A stretch of DNA of 64,000 nucleotides from Chromohalobacter canadensis (GTDB lineage Bacteria > Pseudomonadota > Gammaproteobacteria > Pseudomonadales > Halomonadaceae), in contig NZ_JAJQJH010000010.1 in the NCBI RefSeq assembly GCF_029544075.1, positions 1 to 64,000 of the forward strand, written 5' to 3'. The notes under the pieces were generated by a model that was not told the origin of the DNA, did no database searches, and worked only from the letters and a program-made list of their open reading frames with translations. Position numbers and translations under genes: made by a program. Numbering within the stretch: the first letter of the stretch is position 1; each line of letters begins with the position of its first letter. Positions 55,934-64,000 of this stretch are shown here, one piece after another.

Positions 55934-56213
55934 ACCCGATTTAACCTGGATGATTGTTGGCTTTCTTGGCCAAGGTTTTTTTTCGGCCCGTTTCTTGGTC
56001 CAATGGATTGTGAGCGAAAAGGCGCGACGCAGTATCGTACCCAACGCTTTTTGGATATTAAGCCTGGGCGGAGGCGCCACACTTTTTGCTTATGCAATTT
56101 ATCGCCAAGACCCTGTATTTATCGTTGGACAGGGAGCAGGGCTTTTTATATACATGCGTAATATGATTTTAATTCGTAATGAAATACATCGGAAATCAAC
56201 GAAAAGTGATTAG
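55926..56213 (+). CDS. LAB_N (lipid A biosynthesis N-terminal domain) membrane protein
   Basis: 95 residues, three helices. FLGQGFFSARFLVQWIVSEK, then RRSIVPNAFWILSLGG and VFIVGQGAGLFIYMRN are the LAB_N signature, here as a stand-alone protein. Such proteins are commonly found between a DPM-like GT2 and an ArnT-like GT83. The architecture recalls EmrE-like small carriers, so flipping of the lipid-linked sugar is an attractive but unproven role. Confidence 0.85.
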   Translation: MFKPDLTWMIVGFLGQGFFSARFLVQWIVSEKARRSIVPNAFWILSLGGGATLFAYAIYRQDPVFIVGQGAGLFIYMRNMILIRNEIHRKSTKSD

Positions 56214-56217
56214 CTAT

Positions 56218-57927
56218 ATGCGTTTTTCGCCCTTGCCAATAACGGTGGCTCGCCATAATCGGTTTTTTTGGTACCTTTTCCTTCTGGGCAGTTTTGTACT
56301 TTTAGCGATTGGGCTGGGGCTACGTGATCCATGGCCAGCGGATGAACCACGCTTTGCACTCAACGCACTCGAAATGCTTAAAACGGGTCAGTTTTGGTTT
56401 CCTCATCGCGCCGGTGAAATTTATCCCGACAAACCCCCTATTTTCATGTGGGCAATGGCAATAGGTATTGCTCTAACTGGCTCAGTACGTTGGGGGTTCA
56501 TGCTTCCCTCTCTACTTGCCGCTTTCGGAACTCTTTTTTTAGTAGCAGATTTAACAAAAAGACTCTACGGTATACGCATCGCACTATTAGCCGGCGTTGC
56601 CCTGTTGAGCACTTTCCAATTTGCTCTTCAAGCTCGGACGGCACAAATAGACATGTCTCTCACTTTTTTTACTACGTTAGGGGCTTACGGGTTTCTACGC
56701 TATTCATTAATTGACGCCAAGAATATCTGGTGGTATGTCAGTTGGATCGCAATGGGCATCGGTATATTGACCAAGGGGGTAGGCTTTCTGCCCTTGGCGT
56801 TAATACCCGGCTGGATATTATTCTATAAACAAGGAGTAGTGCATCACCCTGCATGGAAACAGTATATAAAGGGTTTTTCATTACTTATCTTGACGGTTAG
56901 CTTGTGGGTCGTGCCCATGGTCTTGATCGCCACATTTGGAGACGATTCAAGTCTCACAGCTTATCGGGATAATATCCTTTTCAAACAGACGGGCGAAAGA
57001 TATGCCAATTCATGGCATCACTTGAACCCTTGGTATTACTATCTAGCCAGTGTCATTCCTTGGGCATGGCTACCTCTAATACTGGCCTTCCCATGGCTTA
57101 TTAAACACTGGCAGCGTCGATTGAGAAGACGCGATGCCAAGATTTGGATGCCTTTGAGCGCAATATTGCTGATCCTTCTGTTTTTTTCGTTGTCGCCAGG
57201 CAAACGAGGCGTTTATATATTGCCTACAATCCCATTGTTAATATGGGCGGTCGCGCCGTCCATACCCGGCCTATTGCAACAAAAGGGTCTCAATTATTTG
57301 GCAACATTTACTATCATCGCCATTTCAGGCACTTTACTAACTGCAGGAGTCTTAGGTAGTTATGGAGTCAGTAGCCTAAACGAATTATCGCAGCACTATG
57401 GAGTAGTGCCTTGGAATTGGTGGATGACGATTGGTGCGCTGTCTATCCCCCTCATCCTCTGGTTAAAACCGCACCGTGGAATGTTGATATTTGTAATATG
57501 GATGCTGGCCTTCTGGGTTTCATGGTCTACATGGGGCTATGTACTAATGAATACAGCCAGGTCGCCTCACGATATGATGCAAAACGTTCAGCGCATCACA
57601 GAAAAAGGCGCTTCATTGGCGCTCCCGGATTTCGATGAAGAATTTGTTCTGCAGGCACAACAACCTGTCGTGCAATTCGGCTTTAAAACCCCGCTAGAAG
57701 AACAATTACAACGTGCTTACGCATGGGTCAAACAGTCTCCCGATGAGCGCTGGATATTAATACGAGCAGATCAGGCAAAAGGAGAAACCTGTATCGATCA
57801 ATCCGAAAAGCATGATCTGGGTATTCAGAACAGTGATCATTGGTGGCTTCTTCCCGGCAGCGCTTTTTCTCAGTGCCCAGGAAACGAAAAATCTGCGCCG
57901 CATTACGAAGCTCCCACGACAAAATAG
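56218..57927 (+). CDS. ArnT-like GT83 glycosyltransferase
   Basis: About 569 residues, 12-13 helices with a periplasmic C-terminal part. The first loop has RDPWPADEPRFALNALEML with the catalytic acid pair, then YPDKPPIFMWAMAIG and LTKGVGFLPLALIPGW, as in ArnT and yeast PMT. It would move a sugar from undecaprenyl phosphate to lipid A on the periplasmic face. The start is uncertain: ATG 56218 gives a good N-terminus, and ATG 56179 overlaps LAB_N. Relatives include Francisella FlmK and Bordetella LgmB. Confidence 0.83.
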   Translation: MRFSPLPITVARHNRFFWYLFLLGSFVLLAIGLGLRDPWPADEPRFALNALEMLKTGQFWFPHRAGEIYPDKPPIFMWAMAIGIALTGSVRWGFMLPSLLAAFGTLFLVADLTKRLYGIRIALLAGVALLSTFQFALQARTAQIDMSLTFFTTLGAYGFLRYSLIDAKNIWWYVSWIAMGIGILTKGVGFLPLALIPGWILFYKQGVVHHPAWKQYIKGFSLLILTVSLWVVPMVLIATFGDDSSLTAYRDNILFKQTGERYANSWHHLNPWYYYLASVIPWAWLPLILAFPWLIKHWQRRLRRRDAKIWMPLSAILLILLFFSLSPGKRGVYILPTIPLLIWAVAPSIPGLLQQKGLNYLATFTIIAISGTLLTAGVLGSYGVSSLNELSQHYGVVPWNWWMTIGALSIPLILWLKPHRGMLIFVIWMLAFWVSWSTWGYVLMNTARSPHDMMQNVQRITEKGASLALPDFDEEFVLQAQQPVVQFGFKTPLEEQLQRAYAWVKQSPDERWILIRADQAKGETCIDQSEKHDLGIQNSDHWWLLPGSAFSQCPGNEKSAPHYEAPTTK

Positions 57928-57952
57928 TCATTCCCACCCTAAAACCCCGTCA

Positions 57953-57975
57953 AAGAGAGGCTTTAAGCCTCTCTT
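57953..57975 (+). terminator. Intrinsic terminator after the GT83 gene
   Basis: AAGAGAGGC-TTTAA-GCCTCTCTT, followed by GATATCGCTTATTTTT. It marks the right end of the AT-rich block before convergent manC. Confidence 0.75.
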
Positions 57976-58050
57976 GATATCGCTTATTTTTATACATCTA
58001 AGCCTTTCTCCCAAGACCCATATGGAAACTGGGAGATTTTTCTTTATTCA

Positions 58051-59463
58051 TCAGTCGCGCTGGTAGTCGTCATCAAAGCGCACGATATCGTCCTCGCCGA
58101 GATACGCGCCGCTTTGCACTTCGATGAGTTCCAGTTCGATGCGACCGGGATTTTCCAGACGATGTGCGATACCTAGTGGGATATATGCGGACTGGTTTTC
58201 ACCCAACAGGAAAACCTCGTCACCCCGGGTAACACGCGCCGTTCCCGAGACCACGATCCAGTGCTCGGCGCGATGATGATGGCGTTGCAGCGACAGGCGG
58301 GCGCCAGGATGTACGCGAATATGCTTGACCTGAAAGCGTGCGCCCTGCTCGACGCATTCGTAGCTGCCCCAGGGGCGATAGGCACGCCGATGAGCGATGC
58401 CTTCCTGACGCCCGAGCGATTGCAGACGCGCGACCAGGGTTTTGACTTCCTGGACGCGGTGGCGATCCGCTACCAGTACGGCGTCAGCGGTTTCGACGAC
58501 AACCAAATCCGAGATCCCGAGCGTTGCGACCAGGCGCGACTGCGACTGCACCCAGGCGTCTCGCGTGTCTTCCGCGATGACGTCGCCGCGCAGCAGGTTG
58601 CCGTCATCGTCTTTCGACGCGACGTCCCATAGTGCCTGGTAGGAACCGACATCCGACCATCCCGCCGCCAGGGGGATGACGACACCGGCCCGGGTATGCT
58701 CCATGACGGCGTAGTCGATGGATTCGGCGGCGCATGCGGCGAATGCGCCCGCCTCGGGACGTAGAAAATCGAGATCTGTGCCGCGCCCGGCCCATGCCTT
58801 CTCCACCGAGGCATGCATGGACGGGCGCCAATGTCTCAGCTCTTCGAGGTAACGATCACCGCGCAACAAGAACATTCCGCTGTTCCAGAGATGATGGCCG
58901 TCATCGGCAAATTCACGCGCGCGGGCGGCATCCGGTTTTTCCACGAAACGTACGAGCGGCTGCAAGCCCGCCGTGACATCGGCGACCTCCAGATAACCAT
59001 AGCCGGTTTCCGCTCGCGTCGGCACGATGCCAAACGTCACCAAGTCACCTCGCCCTGCCGCCGGCAGCGCCGTCTTCACTACTTCGTGGAACGCCGCCAC
59101 CTCGTCGAGGTGGTGGTCGGAAGGCAATACCAACAGAGGCGCGTCACGGTTCGCGCTGTCTTCACGTGCCTGCTGGCAAAGCGCCGCCATGGCGATAGCC
59201 GGTGCGGTGTCGCGCCCCTCGGGTTCGAGCACGATATCCGCCTCACAGTCGATTTCACGCAACTGCTCGGCGACCAAAAAACGGTGCGCATCCGCGCATA
59301 CGACGATGGGACGTGCCACACCGATGCCCTCCAGGCGCAAAAGCGTCGCTTGCAGCAGGCTCCGCTCGCCAAGCAGCGCCAGGAATTGCTTGGGCGTATC
59401 GCGACGCGACAGCGGCCACAGGCGCGTTCCATTACCGCCAGCGAGAATCACGGGCGTCAGCAT
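58051..59463 (-). CDS. manC: Mannose-1-phosphate guanylyltransferase/mannose-6-phosphate isomerase
   Basis: Bifunctional AlgA/ManC type, 470 residues. The N-terminal nucleotidyltransferase has LAGGNGTRLWPLSRRDTPKQF-type signature, LPSDHHL, FVEKPDAARA and WNSGMFLL. The C-terminal cupin isomerase domain has RPWGSYE, VKHIRVHPGARLSLQRHHHR and EHWIVVSGTA. It makes GDP-mannose for surface polysaccharide or glycolipid. Confidence 0.95.
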   Translation of the reverse strand: MLTPVILAGGNGTRLWPLSRRDTPKQFLALLGERSLLQATLLRLEGIGVARPIVVCADAHRFLVAEQLREIDCEADIVLEPEGRDTAPAIAMAALCQQAREDSANRDAPLLVLPSDHHLDEVAAFHEVVKTALPAAGRGDLVTFGIVPTRAETGYGYLEVADVTAGLQPLVRFVEKPDAARAREFADDGHHLWNSGMFLLRGDRYLEELRHWRPSMHASVEKAWAGRGTDLDFLRPEAGAFAACAAESIDYAVMEHTRAGVVIPLAAGWSDVGSYQALWDVASKDDDGNLLRGDVIAEDTRDAWVQSQSRLVATLGISDLVVVETADAVLVADRHRVQEVKTLVARLQSLGRQEGIAHRRAYRPWGSYECVEQGARFQVKHIRVHPGARLSLQRHHHRAEHWIVVSGTARVTRGDEVFLLGENQSAYIPLGIAHRLENPGRIELELIEVQSGAYLGEDDIVRFDDDYQRD

Positions 59464-59611
59464 GGCATCTTCCTCATCCGGGGATATCTCTGAGCGTACG
59501 GTAACCAGCCGCCACGGCAGGCGCCAGTCCTGTCATGACATCGCCTTGACAACCTTCCCCCGCTTCCCGAGGATTAGCGCCTTGTTTCCCGAACGAGGCG
59601 GATCGCCACTC

Positions 59612-60316
59612 ATGCCGTTGTATCGTGTCTCGCTCAATGGCGTTGCGCGCTGGTATTACATGCGCACACGCTTTGCGTTCACCTCCCGCCTCACGTTGTC
59701 GCAACCCGGCACGACACGACAAATGGAAGCGGTGGGCAGCAGTCGCTTCTTCCTCGATGCGGCGTCGAATACGCTATTCAAACTGGTGGCCGACAAGTAC
59801 ACGGTACGGCGCCACCCCATCAAGTGGTGGATTCGCGACATCCTGGAAAAACGCCTGCTGGGCGGTTTCGATGCCCTCAAGGAATGGCGAGCCAATGCTT
59901 GCATCCGCCGGGCCGGACTGCGCGCCATCGAGTGCCGTGGTGTTGGCGTGGCCTTAAACCCCTTCAACCCGCTGGGGTCACTGTTGGCCATGGAACACCT
60001 CGGCCGAGGCGAGTCCGGTGCGGATTACTTTCGCCGCCAGGAAGAAGAAGCACGCTTGGCGTTTCTGCAACGCGTCTGTGACGACGCCGTGGCCCTGATT
60101 CGTCACGGCTACTATCATCGCGATTTTCATTATGGCAACTTGCTGCTCGATGACGCTGGCGAGATCGTCTGGATCGACACCCACGTCAAACGTCTGCCTC
60201 AAGATGCCCGCCAACGCCGCCAGACCATTGTGGCCATGCTTAGCCCCACGAAATTGCAAGGCGAGCGCTACCGAGCATTTGCCGAAGCGTATTTGATTCG
60301 CCAACTCGCGCTATAG
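59612..60316 (+). CDS. WaaP/Kdo-kinase-like LPS kinase family protein
   Basis: 234 residues. The kinase-like catalytic loop is HRDFHYGNLLLDDAGEIVWID with the metal-binding aspartate in WIDTHVKRL; N-terminal FKLVADKYTVRRHP may hold the phosphate-binding lysines. It resembles LPS core heptose/Kdo kinases (WaaP, WaaY, KdkA, InaA). The long open frame upstream runs opposite to manC and is rejected; the ATG at 59612 begins the recognisable part, with only a distant GAGG. Followed after 28 bases by a glycosyltransferase, supporting an LPS-core role. Confidence 0.72.
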   Translation: MPLYRVSLNGVARWYYMRTRFAFTSRLTLSQPGTTRQMEAVGSSRFFLDAASNTLFKLVADKYTVRRHPIKWWIRDILEKRLLGGFDALKEWRANACIRRAGLRAIECRGVGVALNPFNPLGSLLAMEHLGRGESGADYFRRQEEEARLAFLQRVCDDAVALIRHGYYHRDFHYGNLLLDDAGEIVWIDTHVKRLPQDARQRRQTIVAMLSPTKLQGERYRAFAEAYLIRQLAL

Positions 60317-60344
60317 GGATTAGCCCCCACCAGGGAAGACATTC

Positions 60345-61421
60345 ATGCCAACGCCCAAACGCTTTGCCTTCGTCATTGCCGATCTATACGGCGGCGGCGC
60401 AGAAAAATCGCTGCTTTATACGGCCGACGGTCTTCGCCAGCGCGGCCACGTCGTCAAGGTCTTCATCCTGCGCGACAAGATCGAGCACCGCCTGCCGGAA
60501 GGATTAGAGATCGAGAATCTCGGGGTCATCAACCGTTTCAGCAAGATGTTGTCAACGCCGCTGGTGGAAAAATGGCAGGCCGCGCGTATCGCATACGCAT
60601 TGAGCGCTTTCGGTCCGGATGTCGTGCTGTCATGTTCTTGCGACAAGATCACTCGACATCTGACATTCCCCAACCTGTGGTTCTGGATCAAGAGCGATAT
60701 CTCGGCGAAATTCAGCGATCCCGGTAAGCGCGCCAAGGCATTCGCCAAGGTGCATCGCTTCTATAGTGGACGCAACGTCGTCGCTGTCTCACAGGGCGTC
60801 AAGGATAACTTGCTCAACGTCATCGGCCTCCAACCCGCCGAGATTCGCGCCATCTACAATCCTTACGAGCGAGAGCCCTTCCTGCGCATGGCCGAGGAAT
60901 CGGCGCCAGTGCCGGACGGCGAATACCTGATCAATGTCGGCACGTTTGAAGCCCGCAAGCGCCATGACCGCTTGCTGCGCGCCTACAAGGCCAGCGGCGT
61001 GACGACCCCGCTGGTCCTGCTGGGCAAGGGCAAGGGCGACGAAGAAGCTAAGCTCCGCGCGATGATCGAGGATATGGGACTCACCGAGCGCGTCATCCTG
61101 CCCGGCTACCAGACCAACCCCTATCCGTTCATTCGCAACGCCAAGGCCTTGATTCTGACCTCGGACGCCGAAGGGTTGCCACGCGCGCTGATCGAATCGC
61201 TGCTACTGGGAACGCCCGTGGTCAGCGTCGATTGTCCCTCCGGTCCGCGTGAAATACTCGCCGGCGAGCTTGCCGACTTCCTCGTCCCCCGCGAGGACGA
61301 AGCGGCCCTGGCCGATGCCATCGCCCGCATGGACGCCGCCCCCGTCACCGTCACCGAGGCGCACTACCGCCCGTTTCTGAAGGAGACCGTACTGCCACAG
61401 TTCGAAGCCTTGGCGGAGTAA
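60345..61421 (+). CDS. GT4 glycosyltransferase (LPS/polysaccharide)
   Basis: 358 residues, GT-B fold. FVIADLYGGGAEKSLLYTADGL is the GT4 N-terminal glycine loop; VGTFEARKRHDRLLRAY, LGKGKGDEEAKLR and SDAEGLPRALIESLLLGTPVV form the nucleotide-sugar site. Probably co-transcribed with the kinase gene. Acceptor and sugar unknown. Confidence 0.85.
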   Translation: MPTPKRFAFVIADLYGGGAEKSLLYTADGLRQRGHVVKVFILRDKIEHRLPEGLEIENLGVINRFSKMLSTPLVEKWQAARIAYALSAFGPDVVLSCSCDKITRHLTFPNLWFWIKSDISAKFSDPGKRAKAFAKVHRFYSGRNVVAVSQGVKDNLLNVIGLQPAEIRAIYNPYEREPFLRMAEESAPVPDGEYLINVGTFEARKRHDRLLRAYKASGVTTPLVLLGKGKGDEEAKLRAMIEDMGLTERVILPGYQTNPYPFIRNAKALILTSDAEGLPRALIESLLLGTPVVSVDCPSGPREILAGELADFLVPREDEAALADAIARMDAAPVTVTEAHYRPFLKETVLPQFEALAE

Positions 61422-61458
61422 TCGAGCGCGCCATCTCGATTGACGGGCACTCCAACGC

Positions 61459-61483
61459 AAAACGGCGCCCTCGGGCGCCGTTT
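61459..61483. terminator. Bidirectional intrinsic terminator
   Basis: AAACGGCGCC-CTCG-GGCGCCGTTT between the glycosyltransferase (+) and ugd (-). Confidence 0.85.
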
Positions 61484-61520
61484 ACATATCCAACTGACTC
61501 GTATATTCCACTGAGCCAGC

Positions 61521-62861
61521 TCACGCCGACTGGAGTGAATCTCCCCGGCCCACGGCGAAGTAAAGCAAGCCCGCGCGCTTGACCGCCTGCGGGTCGAACA
61601 GATTACGCCCATCGATCACCACCGGCATGCGCAGCGTCTCTTTGAGCCAGCCGAAATCGATGCTACGAAATGTCTTCCACTCGGTGCAGATCACCAAGGC
61701 GTCGGCTCCTTCTACGGCTTGTTCGCGATTCTCGACAAGGGCAAGGTCGTCGCGCTGGCCGTATATTCGGCGGCATTCGTTCATGGCTTCCGGATCGAAA
61801 GCTTGTACGCGTGCCCCCGCAGCCCATAACGCCTCCATCAAGGCACGACTGGGTGCTTCGCGCATATCGTCGGTATTAGGCTTGAAGGCCAGTCCCCAGA
61901 GAGCGATGGTCTTGCCAGCCAGATCGCCGTCGAACGCTTGCGAGAGCTTGGCAAACAAGGTGGCTTTCTGGCGCTGGTTAACGCCTTCCACGGCCTCGAG
62001 CAGTTCGGCGCGATATCCGATCTCTCCGGCGGTGCGCGCCAGTGCCTGCACGTCCTTGGGAAAGCACGATCCGCCATAACCGCACCCCGGATAGATGAAG
62101 TGATACCCAATGCGCGGGTCGCTGCCGATGCCGCGACGGATCTGTTCGATATCGGCGCCCAGGCGTTCGGCGAGATTGGCGATCTCGTTCATGAAGCTGA
62201 TCTTGGTGGCCAGCATGGCATTGGCCGCGTACTTGGTCAGCTCGGCGCTACGGATATCCATGAACATCAACTTTTCATGGTGGCGGTTATAAGGACCGTA
62301 GCACTCGCGCATGATATCGCGTACACGTTCGGCATCGGTGCCGACGATGATCCGCGCACCATGGGTGAAGTCCTCGATGGCAGCGCCTTCCTTGAGGAAT
62401 TCCGGGTTAGAGCAGACATCGACGGTGAGCGCAGCGCCCCGCGCGTCGAGCTCGCCCTGAACAGCACCGCGCACCTTGTCCGCCGTCCCCACTGGCACGG
62501 TCGACTTATCGACGACGACCTTGTCGTCGCGCATGTATTGGCCGATGCTGCGCGCCACGGTCAGCACATATTGCAGATCGGCACTACCGTCTTCGTCGGG
62601 TGGCGTACCCACGGCGATGAACTGCAGCGGTGCGAAATCGACGGCGAACGCCACATCGGTGGTGAAACGCAGGCGTCCTTCCTCGACATTGCGACGCACC
62701 ATTGCTTCCAGCCCCGGCTCGTAGATGGGGATCTCGCCGCGTTCGAGGCGCGCGATCTTGTCGGCATCGACGTCCATGCACATGACCTCGTGCCCCACGT
62801 CCGCCAGGCAGGTTCCCGTGACCAGGCCCACGTATCCCGTGCCGAAGATACTGATCTTCAT
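61521..62861 (-). CDS. ugd: UDP-glucose 6-dehydrogenase
   Basis: 446 residues. NAD motif [16 protein letters not shown], catalytic cysteine in [18 protein letters not shown], and C-terminal block [18 protein letters not shown]. It makes UDP-glucuronate for the epimerase upstream or, in other bacteria, for aminoarabinose. The ATG at 62861 matches the family start; AAAGGA precedes it. No CTTAAG box is seen in the 62 bases before it, so direct PmrA control is not supported. Confidence 0.95.
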   Translation of the reverse strand: MKISIFGTGYVGLVTGTCLADVGHEVMCMDVDADKIARLERGEIPIYEPGLEAMVRRNVEEGRLRFTTDVAFAVDFAPLQFIAVGTPPDEDGSADLQYVLTVARSIGQYMRDDKVVVDKSTVPVGTADKVRGAVQGELDARGAALTVDVCSNPEFLKEGAAIEDFTHGARIIVGTDAERVRDIMRECYGPYNRHHEKLMFMDIRSAELTKYAANAMLATKISFMNEIANLAERLGADIEQIRRGIGSDPRIGYHFIYPGCGYGGSCFPKDVQALARTAGEIGYRAELLEAVEGVNQRQKATLFAKLSQAFDGDLAGKTIALWGLAFKPNTDDMREAPSRALMEALWAAGARVQAFDPEAMNECRRIYGQRDDLALVENREQAVEGADALVICTEWKTFRSIDFGWLKETLRMPVVIDGRNLFDPQAVKRAGLLYFAVGRGDSLQSA

Positions 62862-62923
62862 CGTGTGTCGTCCTTTGCGTGTCATGTCATCAAAAAAGCG
62901 TGGGCGTCAAGCCCGAGTGGGCA

Positions 62924-63925
62924 TCAAACGTGATAGAACGCGCGATACCAGTCGACGAAGCGTGCCACGCCTTCCTCGACGCCGACCGTCGGGCGGTAAT
63001 CGACCGCGTCGAAAAGGGCCTCGGTATCCGCCCAGGTACGCGGCACGTCACCCGGCTGCATGGGTTGATAATCGCATTGCGCGATGCGCCCAGTCACCCG
63101 CTCCAGGGCGCGCACGAAATCCATCAATGCCACGGGGCTCCCATGGCCAATATTATAGAGTGCGAACGGCGCGGTACTTTGATCCGGCGCCGTCGCTTGC
63201 CGTTCGGTATCGGCCTGGGGAATTACGTTCTGAATGCGGATCACGCCCTCGACGATATCGTCGATATAGGTGAAATCCCGCGATAGATCGCCGTGGTTGA
63301 AGATCGGCAGCGGTTCGCCGGCAAGAATCGCCCGAGTAAACTTGAACATCGCCATGTCCGGGCGTCCCCACGGACCATAAACGGTGAAGAAGCGAAGCCC
63401 CGTGGAAGGAATGCCGTACAAGTGGGCGTAGCTGTGCGTCATCAGCTCATTGGACTTCTTGGTCGCGGCGTAGAGGCTGATGGGGTGATCCACGGCGTCG
63501 GCGGTCGAGAACGGCACATGCGCATTCTGTCCGTATACCGAGCTCGACGAGGCATAGATCAGATGCGGCACTTGCTGATGGCGGCAGCCTTCCAGCACGT
63601 TGAGGTGGCCGACGAGATTGGCCTGCGCGTAGACATGCGGGTTGTCCAGCGAGTAGCGCACGCCGGCCTGCGCGGCGAGATGAATCACTCGCTCGAAGCG
63701 CTCACCGGCGAAGAGCGCTTGCATGGCCGCCTGATCGGCAAGATCGATGCACTCGAAGCGCACATTGGGATACGCGGCCAGATCGTCGAGGCGCGCCTGC
63801 TTGAGCGCCACGTCGTAGTAATCGTTTAGATTGTCGATGCCGACGATGGTGTGGCCATCGGCCGCCAGGCGCTTGGCCACGGCATGACCGATGAACCCGG
63901 CCATGCCCGTAATCAGAATATTCAT
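62924..63925 (-). CDS. NAD-dependent epimerase (UDP-glucuronate 4-epimerase type)
   Basis: Extended SDR, 333 residues. MNILITGMAGFIGHAVAKRL, then IDNLNDYYDVALKQARL, the serine block YASSSSVYGQN, and YAATKKSNELMTHSYAHLY with YxxxK. The NLNDYYD segment is typical of UDP-GlcA 4-epimerases. Placed 62 bases upstream of ugd on the same strand, so glucose to galacturonate for surface polysaccharide is the likely route. The start at 63925 matches the family. Confidence 0.9.
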   Translation of the reverse strand: MNILITGMAGFIGHAVAKRLAADGHTIVGIDNLNDYYDVALKQARLDDLAAYPNVRFECIDLADQAAMQALFAGERFERVIHLAAQAGVRYSLDNPHVYAQANLVGHLNVLEGCRHQQVPHLIYASSSSVYGQNAHVPFSTADAVDHPISLYAATKKSNELMTHSYAHLYGIPSTGLRFFTVYGPWGRPDMAMFKFTRAILAGEPLPIFNHGDLSRDFTYIDDIVEGVIRIQNVIPQADTERQATAPDQSTAPFALYNIGHGSPVALMDFVRALERVTGRIAQCDYQPMQPGDVPRTWADTEALFDAVDYRPTVGVEEGVARFVDWYRAFYHV

Positions 63926-64000
63926 GGGGTTACCGGTCTCTCCTGTGATGGCGCGCACTATAGCATGGCGCTTGGGGCGCGCCGATCCATGCATCGCGCT

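Noticed and set aside
58813-59493. 226-residue frame opposite manC, and the long 5' extension of the kinase frame from 59027.
   Set aside because: Both overlap manC codons; the recognisable kinase part begins near 59612.
62862-62923. PmrA box in front of ugd, as in enterobacteria.
   Set aside because: No CTTAAG repeat is present in this gap.
61938-62933. 331-residue frame opposite ugd.
   Set aside because: Antisense shadow of a gene with clear catalytic motifs.

Overview
The window reads as chromosome of a moderately GC-rich gammaproteobacterium of the Halomonadaceae/Oceanospirillales type. This rests on the thrS-infC-rpmI-rplT-pheS-pheT-ihfA block, a RegB/RegA redox pair, ketone-body/PHB genes, sodium-coupled transporters and protein-level resemblance to Pseudomonas and enteric families. 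I cannot fix the genus. There is one tRNA gene (Pro, anticodon GGG), no rRNA, no CRISPR array and no recognisable transposase.

Layout. 0.2-9 kb: regB-regA, 3-hydroxybutyrate dehydrogenase, an inositol-monophosphatase-family enzyme, glutaredoxin, a degenerate DUF1338 protein, an MFS transporter and acetoacetyl-CoA synthetase. 9-12.6 kb: an acyltransferase, a LysM/LytM lipoprotein that lacks peptidase residues, and a glycosyltransferase-PAP2 phosphatase pair behind three Pho half-sites. 12.7-19.2 kb: glycine cleavage, with an alanine/glycine symporter-gcvT unit divergent from gcvH-gcvP. 19.3-24.2 kb: LysR regulator, ppnN, an Old Yellow Enzyme, a small membrane protein and a MioC-like flavodoxin. 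24.3-31.4 kb: the translation operon on the minus strand, with a likely AUC start for infC and a strong terminator between rplT and pheS. 31.7-38.3 kb: an OmpA-like lipoprotein, M20 amidohydrolase, DUF2489 protein, SLC13 symporter, lrgAB, tRNA-Pro and two very small genes.

38.4-48.6 kb is a purine-catabolism locus: RutR-type TetR regulator, xdhABC, guanine deaminase, NCS2 permease and FAD-dependent urate hydroxylase. A near-perfect RutR operator (TTGACCATATGGTCAT) sits in front of xdhA. A sigma-54 promoter with two NtrC-like sites at the classical distances sits in front of the permease. Guanine and xanthine would be taken up and oxidised to 5-hydroxyisourate for nitrogen.

48.7-57.9 kb is the most interesting part: a PmrA/PmrB-type two-component system and, next to it, an AT-rich block of envelope genes (PAP2 phosphatase, EptA phosphoethanolamine transferase, GT2, LAB_N protein, ArnT-like GT83). 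CTTAAG-N5-CTTAAG boxes, the PmrA/BasR site, lie in front of pmrAB and in the divergent promoter between PAP2-eptA and GT2-LAB_N-GT83. Weaker copies precede a degenerate SDR-like gene and a broken cytochrome b561 gene. This looks like a self-contained, acquired lipid A remodelling regulon. 58-64 kb continues with surface polysaccharide genes: manC, a WaaP-like kinase, a GT4 glycosyltransferase, ugd and a UDP-glucuronate 4-epimerase-type enzyme.
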